In this document: positions 1 to 7,814 of the stretch, piece by piece
Layout: every line of letters begins with the position of its first letter
Numbering within the stretch: position 1 is the first letter of the stretch
Origin: a virus
Reading direction: 5' to 3' (one strand)
IMG/VR virus record: IMGVR_UViG_3300001533_002366
Span: 1-56,832 of that record
DNA: 56,832 nt
Made by a program: the position numbers and the translations under genes
The notes under the pieces: model-generated
The model's database searches: none
Seen by the model: the letters and a program-made list of their open reading frames with translations, nothing else
What the model was told of the DNA's origin: nothing

Positions 1-1
1 A

Positions 2-46
2 ATAAAAAATAGTCCAGAAATCAGAAAGTATATAAAGGAGAAATAA
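2..46 (+). CDS. 3' end of an upstream WAY-repeat protein (partial)
   Basis: Only the last 14 codons are in the window, reading I-K-N-S-P-E-I-R-K-Y-I-K-E-K and then TAA. This is the same tail as the following paralogues. The TAA overlaps the next ATG by one base (TAATG), so the two genes are translationally coupled. It shows that the repeat array continues beyond the left edge. Confidence 0.75.
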   Translation: MKNSPEIRKYIKEK

Positions 47-555
47 TGTGGTTAGAACCAAGAGAAATATCAGAATGGGCTTATTGGTATTGTAAAAACA
101 TGAAGGATGATCCAGAAGTAAGAAAACATATTACTGATTCGAAATGGGCTTATTGGTATTGTAAATTTGTAAAAGATGATCCAGAAGTTAGAAAATATAT
201 TAATAGATCAATGTATGCTTATTTGTATTGTAAACATATAAAAGATAATCCAGAAGTCAGCAAATATATTACTGATCCAGAATGGGCTTATCGTTATTGT
301 GCAATTATAAGAGATGACCCAAATGTAAGAAAACATATTACTGATTCACAATGGACATATTATTATTGTAAAGAAATGGGGAATGATTCAGAAGTCAGAA
401 AACAAATTACTAATTCATACTGGGCCTATCGTTATTGTAAAACCGTAAGAGATGATCCAGAAGTCAGAAAATATATTACTGATTCAATGTGGGCTTATTG
501 GTATTGTAGAGATGTAAAAGATGATCCAGAGGTGAGAAAATATATAAAGGAGTAA
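46..555 (+). CDS. WAY-repeat protein 1
   Basis: Function unknown. After a short MWLEPREISE leader the 169 residues are seven units of 23 residues (WAYWYC, WAYWYC, YAYLYC, WAYRYC, WTYYYC, WAYRYC, WAYWYC as unit starts). The alternation of an aromatic Y-x-Y-C segment with a charged DDPEVRK segment suggests short paired helices forming a solenoid. It recalls the DUF4116 type of repeat (aLxyAsxxLKxDxEVV), a resemblance judged by eye only. There is no signal peptide and no membrane segment. The start is set by the TAATG overlap with the upstream paralogue and by AAAGGAG seven bases before it. Every unit carries one invariant Cys. Confidence 0.85.
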   Translation: MWLEPREISEWAYWYCKNMKDDPEVRKHITDSKWAYWYCKFVKDDPEVRKYINRSMYAYLYCKHIKDNPEVSKYITDPEWAYRYCAIIRDDPNVRKHITDSQWTYYYCKEMGNDSEVRKQITNSYWAYRYCKTVRDDPEVRKYITDSMWAYWYCRDVKDDPEVRKYIKE

Positions 556-557
556 GA

Positions 558-929
558 ATGTGGTTAGAACCAAAAGAAATATCAAAGTGGGGATACTATT
601 ATTGTAGAGATGTAAAAGATGATCCAGAAGTCAGAAAACATATTACTGATTCATACTGGGCATATACTTATTGTACAGATGTAAAAGATGATCCAGAAGT
701 TAGAAAGTATATCACTGATTCACAATGGGCATATAATTATTGTAGATATATAAAAGATGATCCAGAAGTTAGAAAACTCATTGTTGATTCATCATGGGCT
801 TATTGGTATTGTAGGAAAGTAAGAAATGATCCAGAAATCAAAAAACAAATTACTGATTCATATTGGGCACATCATTATTGCAAAGATATAAAAGATGATC
901 CAGAAATCAGAAAATATATAAAGGGGTGA
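558..929 (+). CDS. WAY-repeat protein 2
   Basis: Function unknown. It has 123 residues: the MWLEPKEIS leader and five 23-residue units (WGYYYC, WAYTYC, WAYNYC, WAYWYC, WAHHYC), ending PEIRKYIKG. The start ATG lies two bases after the previous TAA and uses the AAGGAG formed by the last codons of gene 1. It is shorter than its neighbours by whole units, as expected if copies expand and contract by recombination between units. Confidence 0.85.
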   Translation: MWLEPKEISKWGYYYCRDVKDDPEVRKHITDSYWAYTYCTDVKDDPEVRKYITDSQWAYNYCRYIKDDPEVRKLIVDSSWAYWYCRKVRNDPEIKKQITDSYWAHHYCKDIKDDPEIRKYIKG

Positions 930-951
930 AAATGTGGCTAGAACCAAAAGA

Positions 952-965
952 AATGTCAAATGTCA
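952..965 (+). repeat. 7-bp tandem duplication (AATGTCA x2) causing a frameshift
   Basis: The third paralogue begins with the usual MWLEPKE leader at 932, with AAGGGG upstream, but AATGTCA is present twice in a row (952-958 and 959-965). Removing one copy restores GAA-ATG-TCA-GAA-TGG, exactly the junction seen in the other paralogues. With both copies, the frame from 932 runs to a TAG at 986-988. Confidence 0.9.
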
Positions 966-1865
966 GAATGGGCTTATTATTATTGTAGAGGTGTAAAGGA
1001 TGATCCAGAAATTAGAAAACATATCACTGATTCAAAATGGGCTTATTGGTATTGTAAATTTATAAAAGATAATCCAGAAGTTAGAAAATATATTAATAGG
1101 TCAATGTATGCTTATTTGTATTGTAAACATATAAAAGATGATCCAGAAGTTAGAAAACACATTATTGATCCAGAATGGGCTTATCGTTACTGTGTAATTG
1201 TAAGAGATGATCCAGAAGTAAGAAAACATATTACTGATTCACAATGGACATATTATTATTGTAAAGAAATGGGGAATGATTTAGAAATCAGAAAACAAAT
1301 TACTAATTCATACTGGGCCTATCGTTATTGTAAAACCGTAAGAGATGATCCAGAAGTCAGAAAATATATTACTGATCCAGAGTGGGCACTTGATTATTGT
1401 AAAAATATAAAAGATGATCCAGAAGTTAGAAAATATATTACTAATTCAAATTGGGCTTATCATTATTGTAGAAATGTAAGAGACGACCCAGAAGTAAAAA
1501 AACATATTACTGATTCATACTCTACATATTTATATTGTAAAGATATAAGAGATGACCCAGAAATTAGAAAGTATATTACTGATTCATATTGGGCATATGC
1601 TTATTGTAAAGAGGTAAAAGATGATCCAGAAGTCAGAAAACAAATTACTAATTCATACTGGGCCTATCGTTATTGTAAAACCGTAAGAGATGATCCAGAA
1701 GTCAGAAAATATATTACTGATCCAGAATGGGCTTATTGGTATTGTAATGGTATAAAAGATGATCCAGAAATCAGAAAACAAATTACTGATTCACATTGGG
1801 CATATAATTATTGTAAAAATATAAAAGATGATCCAGAAATCAGAAAACATATAAAGGAGAAATAA
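960..1865 (+). CDS. WAY-repeat protein 3 (frameshifted leader)
   Basis: Function unknown. It is the longest copy, with thirteen 23-residue units. The unit order near its start (WAYWYC, YAYLYC, WAYRYC, WTYYYC, WAYRYC) repeats that of protein 1, and one unit pair recurs again inside it. The ancestral start is 932, but a 7-bp duplication breaks that frame. The reading frame given here starts at an ATG created by the duplication and has no good ribosome-binding site of its own, only AAGGGG about 35 bases upstream. It may be expressed by reinitiation, switched by slippage, or be off. It ends in TAATG, coupled to the next copy. Confidence 0.7.
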   Translation: MSEWAYYYCRGVKDDPEIRKHITDSKWAYWYCKFIKDNPEVRKYINRSMYAYLYCKHIKDDPEVRKHIIDPEWAYRYCVIVRDDPEVRKHITDSQWTYYYCKEMGNDLEIRKQITNSYWAYRYCKTVRDDPEVRKYITDPEWALDYCKNIKDDPEVRKYITNSNWAYHYCRNVRDDPEVKKHITDSYSTYLYCKDIRDDPEIRKYITDSYWAYAYCKEVKDDPEVRKQITNSYWAYRYCKTVRDDPEVRKYITDPEWAYWYCNGIKDDPEIRKQITDSHWAYNYCKNIKDDPEIRKHIKEK

Positions 1866-2236
1866 TGTGGTTAGAACCAAAAGAAATATCGGAGTGGGCA
1901 TACTATTATTGTAAAGAGATAAAAGATGACCCAAATGTAAGAAAACATATTACTAATTCATACTGGGCATATAATTATTGTAGAGAGATAAAAGATGATC
2001 CAGAAATCAGAAAACATATTACTGATTCATTATGGGCATATAATTATTGTAAATATGTAAAAGATGACCCAAAAATCAGAAAATATATTACTGATTCATA
2101 CTGGGCATATAATTATTGTAAAAATATAAGAGATGACCCAAAAATCAGAAAATATATTACTGATTCAAATTGGGCATATAATTATTGTAGATATATAAAA
2201 GATGACCCAAATGTCAGAAAATATATAAAGGAGTGA
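1865..2236 (+). CDS. WAY-repeat protein 4
   Basis: Function unknown. It has 123 residues with the MWLEPKEISE leader and five units (WAYYYC then four WAYNYC units). The four consecutive WAYNYC units are more alike than units elsewhere, which fits recent internal duplication. The start overlaps the previous stop by one base (TAATG) with AAAGGAG upstream. Confidence 0.85.
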   Translation: MWLEPKEISEWAYYYCKEIKDDPNVRKHITNSYWAYNYCREIKDDPEIRKHITDSLWAYNYCKYVKDDPKIRKYITDSYWAYNYCKNIRDDPKIRKYITDSNWAYNYCRYIKDDPNVRKYIKE

Positions 2237-2238
2237 TA

Positions 2239-2781
2239 ATGTGGTTAGAGTCAAAAGAAATATCAGAATGGACTTATCGTTATTGTAAATTTATAAAAGA
2301 TGACCCAGAAGTGAGAAAACATATTACTGATTCAAAGTGGGCTTATCGTTATTGTAGAGATGTAAAAGATGACCCAGAAATTAGAAAACAAATTACTAAT
2401 TCATACTGGGCTTATCGTTATTGTAAATTTATAAGAGATGACCCAAAAATCAGAAAATATATTATTGATTCAGAATATGCTTATTGGTATTGTCTAGATG
2501 TAAAAGATGATCCAAAAGTTAGAAGAAATATCACTAATTCAGAATGGGCATATTGGTATTGTAAAGATATAAGGAATGATTCAAAAGTTAGAAAACGTAT
2601 CACTAACTCAGAGTATGCACATTATTATTGTAGAAATATAAAAGATGATCCAGAAGTTAGAAAATACATTACTGATTCAGAATGGGCATATCATTATTGT
2701 GATCAAATAAAAAATGACCCGGAAATTAAAAAATATACTACTGGTACAGTGTGGTGGGTAGTATTGAATGATGAGAAATAA
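2239..2781 (+). CDS. WAY-repeat protein 5 with altered C-terminus
   Basis: Function unknown. It has seven units. I chose ATG 2239 rather than the in-frame GTG at 2233 because MWLESKEISE then aligns with the leaders of the other copies and AAAGGAG sits at a normal distance. The last unit ends abnormally: after DPEIKKYT it continues TGTVWWVVLNDEK and stops. The missing tail (NPEIRKYIN) is readable in another frame at 2771-2821, so the 3' end is frameshifted and decaying. This is the last gene of the array. Confidence 0.8.
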   Translation: MWLESKEISEWTYRYCKFIKDDPEVRKHITDSKWAYRYCRDVKDDPEIRKQITNSYWAYRYCKFIRDDPKIRKYIIDSEYAYWYCLDVKDDPKVRRNITNSEWAYWYCKDIRNDSKVRKRITNSEYAHYYCRNIKDDPEVRKYITDSEWAYHYCDQIKNDPEIKKYTTGTVWWVVLNDEK

Positions 2782-2821
2782 TCCAGAAATTAGAAAATAT
2801 ATTAATGATAAAAAATTGTAG
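2771..2821 (+). pseudogene. Remnant of a WAY-repeat C-terminus
   Basis: From ATG 2771 the sequence reads MRNNPEIRKYINDKKL and stop, the conserved end of a unit, displaced in frame relative to the gene before it. It is a decayed fragment, not an independent gene. Confidence 0.6.
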
Positions 2822-2856
2822 AGATATAGTACATAAGATATAAAAGGATTCAGGGA

Positions 2857-2866
2857 GGAACAAATA
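2857..2866 (+). promoter_or_regulatory. AGAACAAATA-type element (GGAACAAATA)
   Basis: A variant of the element found before many transcription units here. It sits between GGGAGG and the ATG at 2872, so it may be fortuitous. Confidence 0.25.
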
Positions 2867-2871
2867 AAAAA

Positions 2872-5418
2872 ATGATACAACACATAATAAAAGACATAGA
2901 ATTTGTAGAATGTCCTTATTGTGAAAAAGGACCGAATAATAGATATAAACTACTACATTGGAAACATTTAAGAATTCATAATAAAACACTTGAAGATGTA
3001 ATTAGGGAGTTTCCCGATCTTCCAACAATAACCTTAGTTGAATCAGAAAAAAGAGAAAGAATTAGAGAACAGCCAAGAGAGGATAAAAAACAAAAAGAAT
3101 TCACAAATACAAAACGAGTTAATTGCTGTATCTGCGGTGGAGAATATGAAGTAAACATAAATATTTCTAATAAATATTTTGTTTGTCCTAGTTGCAAAGA
3201 GAAAGGACATAAAAGTCCAATATCTAAAAAAGTTTATGAAAAACAAAAAGAGGGAATGTTAAAAAAGTATGGTGTTTCTAATCCGAGTAATTTAAACCAA
3301 GTAGTAGAAAAAAGAAAACAGATAGTTGAAGAGAAAAAGAGAAATGATCCAAACTATTTTGACGAAATTCAAGAGAAGAGAGAAAAGACTATGTCTAATA
3401 AGTTTGGGGATAATTGGACAAAGAAAGTTAATGAAATATCTAAAGAGGAAATGTTAGAAAAATATGGAGTAGAACATGCACTTCAAAAAGATGAGTTTAA
3501 AGAAAAAGCTAAAGATACATATAAAGAAAGAACTGGATATGATAATGCTATGCATAACCCAGAAATTGTAGAGAAGATGAGGGAAAATAATATTAAGAAG
3601 TTTGGTGTCGACAATCCAATGAAGAGGGAAGATATAAAAGATAAAGTTGTTAAGACCAATGTAGAAAGATATGGAGTAAAATATCCTACACAATCTCAAG
3701 AAATTAAAGATAAATTAAAAGAAAAACAAACAAAAAGTTTTTTAAATAGATTAGATAAACTTCTCGATTTATATAAACTAGAAATTCTAGATAGTTATAA
3801 AGATGCGTATACTAAATATCAATTTAAATGTAAAGTTTGTGGTAATATATTTACTCAAAATTGGAATTCTATTCAACAAGGATATAAATGTCCTATTTGT
3901 TATCCAAGAATACAAGGAAAGAAATCTCATGGTCAAGAAGAGGTTGAAACATTTATATCTAATTTAGGAATAGAGTTTAAGAGTAATGAAAGAGAATTAA
4001 TACAACCACAAGAACTAGATATTTTGATACCAGAACATAGAATTGCAATAGAATATTGTGGTTTGTACTTTCATAACTATCATATATTACAAGAGACTAG
4101 ACCAAATATAAAAGACATTAAATTATATCATTATAATAAATGGAGAGATTGTAAAAACAAAGGGTATCAATTAATTACTATATTTGAAGATGAGTGGTTA
4201 TTCAAAAATAAAATTGTAAAAGAAAGGTTGAAATACTTACTAAAAATAAGTGATGCAACTAAAGTGAATGCTAGAGAATGTATAGTAGAAGAGATAGATC
4301 CAACTACTAAAAATGATTTTTTAGATGAATTTCATATCCAAGGAAAAGACTCTTCTAATATAAAACTTGGAGCATTTTTTAATGATGAATTGGTTTCTGT
4401 GATGACTTTTTCTCACGGAAGCAGATCTAAAGGAATAATTCAAATAGATGAAAGTGTATGGGAACTAAGTCGTTTTTGTACCAATTATAATTATAATGTT
4501 AGAGGAATATCTTCAAAATTATTAGAGTGTTTTAAAAGAAATTACAAATGGGAAGAAATATTTTCTTATGCAGATCTTAGATGGTCTAATGGTAATGTAT
4601 ATAGACAACTTGGATTTCAAACAAATGAGAAGTCATTATTAAATTACTGGTATATTGACGTAAATAAGATAAAAAGAATACATAGGTATGAATTAAGAAA
4701 GAGACCAGATGAACCAAAAGATATTACTGAAGTAGAATTAAGAATTAATGAGGGTTATCTTATTATATGGGATTGTGGAAATTTAAAGTTTGTGTTAAAT
4801 AATCCCACTATAGTTAAGAAAAGTAGAGAGGAGGAAAATAGTGAAGAAGATGTAAAAATTGAAATACCAAAGATTAAAAGACAATATCAAAAAGAAAATG
4901 TTCAAGAAAGGAGGAATAGAACTAGTACAAAAAGATATGGTGGAATTGGTTTTCAATCTAAAGAGTTAAGGGATAAAGCTAAAAGTTCTATGAAAGAAAA
5001 ATATGGTGATACCAATATTATGAAAACTAGTGAAGGAAAAGAAATTTTCAAGAAGTCTATGGTTGACAAATATGGTGTTGATAATCCAATGAAGATACCA
5101 GAGATAGGAAAAAGAGCATTAGAAAAATTAAAGGGACAGGAATCAAAATTAAAAAATAGAACTTATGAAGATATTCATGGAACAGAAAAAGCTGAAGATA
5201 TTAAGAAAAAGAAGAGTTATATTCTTCGAGAAAGATTCAAAGAGAAAGATATACCAAAGACATTAGATCCTCGTGGTTGGGAATTCTTGGATGATGAATA
5301 TTTTGGAAGGGAATTTGAACATAGATATAGATGCAAGAAATGTGGAACAGAGTTTAAATGTACATGGGAAGATATAAAACATGGATTTACTTGTCCTGGT
5401 TGTTTTCCAAGAATTTAA
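2872..5418 (+). CDS. Putative homing-type endonuclease: zinc fingers, modular repeats, Vsr-like nuclease, GNAT/Mom-like domain
   Basis: 848 residues. In order: a C2H2-like finger (CPYC...HWKHLRIH, about 14-37); a zinc ribbon (CCIC...CPSC, about 82-110); NUMOD-like repeats with K-Y/F-G-V-x-N-P motifs (about 120-285); a zinc ribbon (CKVC...CPIC, about 317-340); a Vsr/PD-(D/E)xK-like region (LDILIPEHRIAIEYCGLYFH and GYQLITIFEDEW, about 350-455); and a domain with LGAFFNDELVSVMTF, WELSRF and YADLRWSNGNVYRQLGF (about 465-640) that resembles GNAT folds such as phage Mu Mom. Unusually, it then repeats the modular region and a zinc ribbon and stops at CPGCFPRI, where a second nuclease domain would begin. 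The paralogue at 43390-45153 lacks this tail. Presumed role: a site-specific selfish nuclease. The Mom-like role is inference. Confidence 0.7.
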   Translation: MIQHIIKDIEFVECPYCEKGPNNRYKLLHWKHLRIHNKTLEDVIREFPDLPTITLVESEKRERIREQPREDKKQKEFTNTKRVNCCICGGEYEVNINISNKYFVCPSCKEKGHKSPISKKVYEKQKEGMLKKYGVSNPSNLNQVVEKRKQIVEEKKRNDPNYFDEIQEKREKTMSNKFGDNWTKKVNEISKEEMLEKYGVEHALQKDEFKEKAKDTYKERTGYDNAMHNPEIVEKMRENNIKKFGVDNPMKREDIKDKVVKTNVERYGVKYPTQSQEIKDKLKEKQTKSFLNRLDKLLDLYKLEILDSYKDAYTKYQFKCKVCGNIFTQNWNSIQQGYKCPICYPRIQGKKSHGQEEVETFISNLGIEFKSNERELIQPQELDILIPEHRIAIEYCGLYFHNYHILQETRPNIKDIKLYHYNKWRDCKNKGYQLITIFEDEWLFKNKIVKERLKYLLKISDATKVNARECIVEEIDPTTKNDFLDEFHIQGKDSSNIKLGAFFNDELVSVMTFSHGSRSKGIIQIDESVWELSRFCTNYNYNVRGISSKLLECFKRNYKWEEIFSYADLRWSNGNVYRQLGFQTNEKSLLNYWYIDVNKIKRIHRYELRKRPDEPKDITEVELRINEGYLIIWDCGNLKFVLNNPTIVKKSREEENSEEDVKIEIPKIKRQYQKENVQERRNRTSTKRYGGIGFQSKELRDKAKSSMKEKYGDTNIMKTSEGKEIFKKSMVDKYGVDNPMKIPEIGKRALEKLKGQESKLKNRTYEDIHGTEKAEDIKKKKSYILRERFKEKDIPKTLDPRGWEFLDDEYFGREFEHRYRCKKCGTEFKCTWEDIKHGFTCPGCFPRI

Positions 5419-5424
5419 CAATGT

Positions 5425-5468
5425 AAAAAAATCCCTGAAGTCTCTTACGAGATCCAGGGATTTTTTTT
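5425..5468. terminator. Bidirectional terminator between convergent genes
   Basis: The stem AAAAAATCCCTG...CAGGGATTTTTT encloses an inner TCTC/GAGA pair, with A-tract and T-tract on the two sides. It lies between the nuclease gene (+) and the capsid gene (-). Confidence 0.85.
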
Positions 5469-5483
5469 GTTTAAAAGTTAATA

Positions 5484-6935
5484 TTAACCACCAATGGTCA
5501 ATGAAGCTATACCATTACTCCGAATCAAACTTGTCGCGTACCTACTCAGAATAGTTAAACTTGGCGTATATCCTAAAGGATATGGATGAAGTACCGCAGG
5601 GACATAAGGAGCATAAATATAGACAGCCTTAAGATCTTCTACAGGTTTGTATATAACTATCATCTCTCCCTCAGGAACAACAGCACTTGTAAGAACTCTC
5701 CATTTTCCACCAGCAACCGTTGCAGTTCTATAACCAAGATCACCGTCCATACTAGATGTTCCAGTATAATTGAATGTCTGTAAGTCTTCAAGTATAGAAA
5801 CATCAAGAGGATTAGCAAGAATAGTATTTCCACCATCCATGTTTGTGTCTTGATAAATCTGCGCAGATAACTGATTAAGAACAGGAGTAATATTCTCATG
5901 CCAATACTTAACGCCCCAAGTATATGCATCAGGTGGTGTCCTGTCAAAATTGGATGTATGAGTAGCAGCATTTAATCGAGTATTACCAGTCAGTAATGCA
6001 TTTACAATTTCCCTATCTATATCAAGAGCGATCTGCTGTCCAAGAAGATTTACAATCTCTGCTTGCATAGACAAATCAAATAAGGATCTCATATCCTGCT
6101 CCATATTAATGGACCATTTTGAAGAGATCTGACGATCTTTAGCATAAAGTCTTACCTTATCTACAGTAAGAGTTACTTGAGGATTAATTCTATTCTCTTC
6201 TAATGAACATGTCACTGTATATCTAATATAAGTGGCACCACCAGTAGCACTAGAAACAGCAACAGTACCTGCAAGATAATTTACTTGACCAGATATAACA
6301 TCCGCTACTCCACCAATATCTACACTTGAAGAAAAATGACCTTCTACAGCGGGTATAATAGATACATCTGTATAAGCTGTACCATCTGAAGAAACGCCAG
6401 TAATTTCGAAGTCTCTTTCAAGATGAGCTTGTTCAGATGTAATATCAGCAACCTCAAGTACATTATAAGCAGTACTTCCAATAGGCATAGTAGCTGTAAT
6501 GGGAGTACCAATACTTGGTCCACCAGAAATATCTGTTCCAGTAACAGGTGCAGTGTATTCAGTAGTACTATTTGCTGGACTAAAAGATGCCCGAATAAAA
6601 GCTTTTACTGTTTCTGGTTTGTCCATTGGAGCAACAGTTACTGCTTCTTTGGCTATTAGTTTGGGATAAAAATATCTTAAAATTGGAAGAGTTAGTGTTT
6701 CATATGGATTAATTTGAAACATAGAATTTTCCAAAAGATTTACCCTAGTATTTTCAGCCAATTGTACAAATACATTTCTAACCTTTTTATCTTCAATAGA
6801 CTCTGCAAGACCAGTAACATATGCCTCAAATGCAGTATCGTCCACGAGAACCGCTTTTAAATTTCCAGGTTTTCCAGGATCAATACCAGATACTTTTTTG
6901 GTAGTCCTATAAACCTCAGTTAGTAATTCCTTCAT
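5484..6935 (-). CDS. Major capsid protein, T4 gp23-like
   Basis: 483 residues, forming the hexamers of the head shell (HK97-type fold). The N-terminal half contains the T4-type stretch NPYETLTLPILRYFYPKLIAKEAVTVAPM, the region that in gp23 homologues precedes the A-domain. The middle is rich in Ser/Thr/Gly beta segments. The C-terminus carries the long conserved block from GNTRLNAATHTSNFDRT to YPLGYTPSLTILSRYATSLIR. The gene is last in a portal-protease-(scaffold)-capsid order, which strongly supports the call. The start is fixed by AAGGAGG eight bases upstream, and the AGAACAAATA element lies 54 bases upstream. A prohead protease cleavage near the N-terminus is likely, but the site cannot be placed. 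Confidence 0.85.
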   Translation of the reverse strand: MKELLTEVYRTTKKVSGIDPGKPGNLKAVLVDDTAFEAYVTGLAESIEDKKVRNVFVQLAENTRVNLLENSMFQINPYETLTLPILRYFYPKLIAKEAVTVAPMDKPETVKAFIRASFSPANSTTEYTAPVTGTDISGGPSIGTPITATMPIGSTAYNVLEVADITSEQAHLERDFEITGVSSDGTAYTDVSIIPAVEGHFSSSVDIGGVADVISGQVNYLAGTVAVSSATGGATYIRYTVTCSLEENRINPQVTLTVDKVRLYAKDRQISSKWSINMEQDMRSLFDLSMQAEIVNLLGQQIALDIDREIVNALLTGNTRLNAATHTSNFDRTPPDAYTWGVKYWHENITPVLNQLSAQIYQDTNMDGGNTILANPLDVSILEDLQTFNYTGTSSMDGDLGYRTATVAGGKWRVLTSAVVPEGEMIVIYKPVEDLKAVYIYAPYVPAVLHPYPLGYTPSLTILSRYATSLIRSNGIASLTIGG

Positions 6936-6988
6936 ATTTATTTTCCTCCTTGTTTATAAGATAACTAAACGAATAATATTTAATTTAC

Positions 6989-6998
6989 TATTTGTTCT
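6989..6998 (-). promoter_or_regulatory. AGAACAAATA element upstream of the capsid gene
   Basis: An exact AGAACAAATA on the minus strand, followed by an AT-rich leader (TAAATATTATT) and the AAGGAGG of the capsid gene. It is likely the promoter or initially transcribed region of the capsid mRNA. Confidence 0.5.
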
Positions 6999-7024
6999 TA
7001 GTAGTAAATAAGATTAGTAATAAT

Positions 7025-7056
7025 AGAACAGTTCTATTAATAATGGGAACTGTTCT
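7025..7056. repeat. 10-bp inverted repeat (AGAACAGTTC/GAACTGTTCT)
   Basis: A perfect 10-bp stem with a 12-base loop between the scaffold-position gene and the capsid gene. There is no strong T-run on the minus strand, so a processing or attenuating hairpin is as likely as a terminator. Its arms carry the AGAACA half of the recurrent element. Confidence 0.55.
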
Positions 7057-7077
7057 TCAAGGAAATTTTAAATTATA

Positions 7078-7488
7078 TTATGAAAATCTTTTGTTTATTA
7101 TTCTCATGGTTTCTTGGAGGTGAAAGTCCAATTTTTCATCATTTAAAGAATCTATTACTTTCAATAATATTAATGTTTCATTTTTTAATGAACCATCATA
7201 TAATAGACCAGAATTTAAAAGTTTTGCTATTCTAATTAACAACTTTTTAACTTTCTTTTCTCTTGTATAAACTTTAAAAAGTTCCTCTATTTTATTTTTA
7301 TTTTCAATAATTCTCTCTTTCTTCTTTTCTAATTCCCCTTTTAATTGCTTTAACTCAGAAGATTTTTCAGAATATATTTCATCGAACAAGGGATATACGT
7401 TTTGAATAATAGAATTTGCTAATTCCACCTTTGATAAATCAATATTAAATTCGTTAATTGCTGGAATGTTTGTTTCAACTATTTTCAT
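7078..7488 (-). CDS. Hypothetical protein in scaffold position (coiled coil)
   Basis: 136 residues, not recognised by sequence. Residues about 40-75 (SSELKQLKGELEKKKERI and following) form a highly charged coiled coil, followed by two amphipathic helices. It lies between the prohead protease and capsid genes, where T4 keeps the scaffold gene 22, so an internal core role is plausible. It is far shorter than gp22 and could be one half of a split scaffold. It starts three bases downstream of the neighbour's stop and shares its transcription unit. Confidence 0.6.
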   Translation of the reverse strand: MKIVETNIPAINEFNIDLSKVELANSIIQNVYPLFDEIYSEKSSELKQLKGELEKKKERIIENKNKIEELFKVYTREKKVKKLLIRIAKLLNSGLLYDGSLKNETLILLKVIDSLNDEKLDFHLQETMRIINKRFS

Positions 7489-7490
7489 TT

Positions 7491-7790
7491 CTATCCCTCC
7501 AATGATTCTATTAATTTAACTTTCTCATCATTATTCTCTGAATGTAATATATTTACTCTTCTATTTATATCTTTATAAATTGTATTTGCTTGTTCTAATA
7601 ACTTATTCTGCTTATCAATTCTTTCTCTCTTATTTTTTAATTTATTTTCAATTTCTTTAGTCTGTTCTTTTAATTGAAAGTTCTTATCTGTTTTACATAT
7701 TAAGAATATTCTGTTTATAATATTAGACATTGACTCTGTTTGATTTGTCTTCTGTTCTAATATATTCTTCTCTGTACTATGTATTCTCAT
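7491..7790 (-). CDS. Hypothetical coiled-coil protein in scaffold position
   Basis: 99 residues, unrecognised. Residues about 40-95 (KEQTKEIENKLKNKRERI and following) are a long Lys/Glu-rich coiled coil like that of the next gene. The two genes are tandem and similar in character and may together replace a T4-type scaffold. The ribosome-binding site is weak (AAGGAA at 7801-7806, eleven bases before the ATG). A morphogenetic role is inferred from gene order only. Confidence 0.55.
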   Translation of the reverse strand: MRIHSTEKNILEQKTNQTESMSNIINRIFLICKTDKNFQLKEQTKEIENKLKNKRERIDKQNKLLEQANTIYKDINRRVNILHSENNDEKVKLIESLEG

Positions 7791-7814
7791 ATTTGAATTA
7801 TTCCTTACATTAAT

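Larger units (their letters stand above)
1..2821 (+). repeat. Tandem array of WAY-repeat genes (69-bp coding units)
   Basis: At least six consecutive genes or gene fragments consist almost only of 69-bp units encoding a 23-residue motif: W-A-Y-x-Y-C, two variable residues, [IV]-[KR]-D-D-P-E-[VI]-R-K, one variable residue, I-[TN]-[DN]-S-x. Genes are chained by start/stop overlaps, and the codons for the terminal Y-I-K-E also supply the AAGGAG ribosome-binding site of the next gene. A run of units in the first complete gene recurs almost unchanged in the third, indicating segmental duplication or gene conversion. The array begins before the window and ends in decayed units at about 2821. Confidence 0.9.

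Noticed and set aside
46-2781. CRISPR-like array
   Set aside because: The repeats are contiguous 69-bp coding units in frame with no unique spacers; they encode protein repeats.
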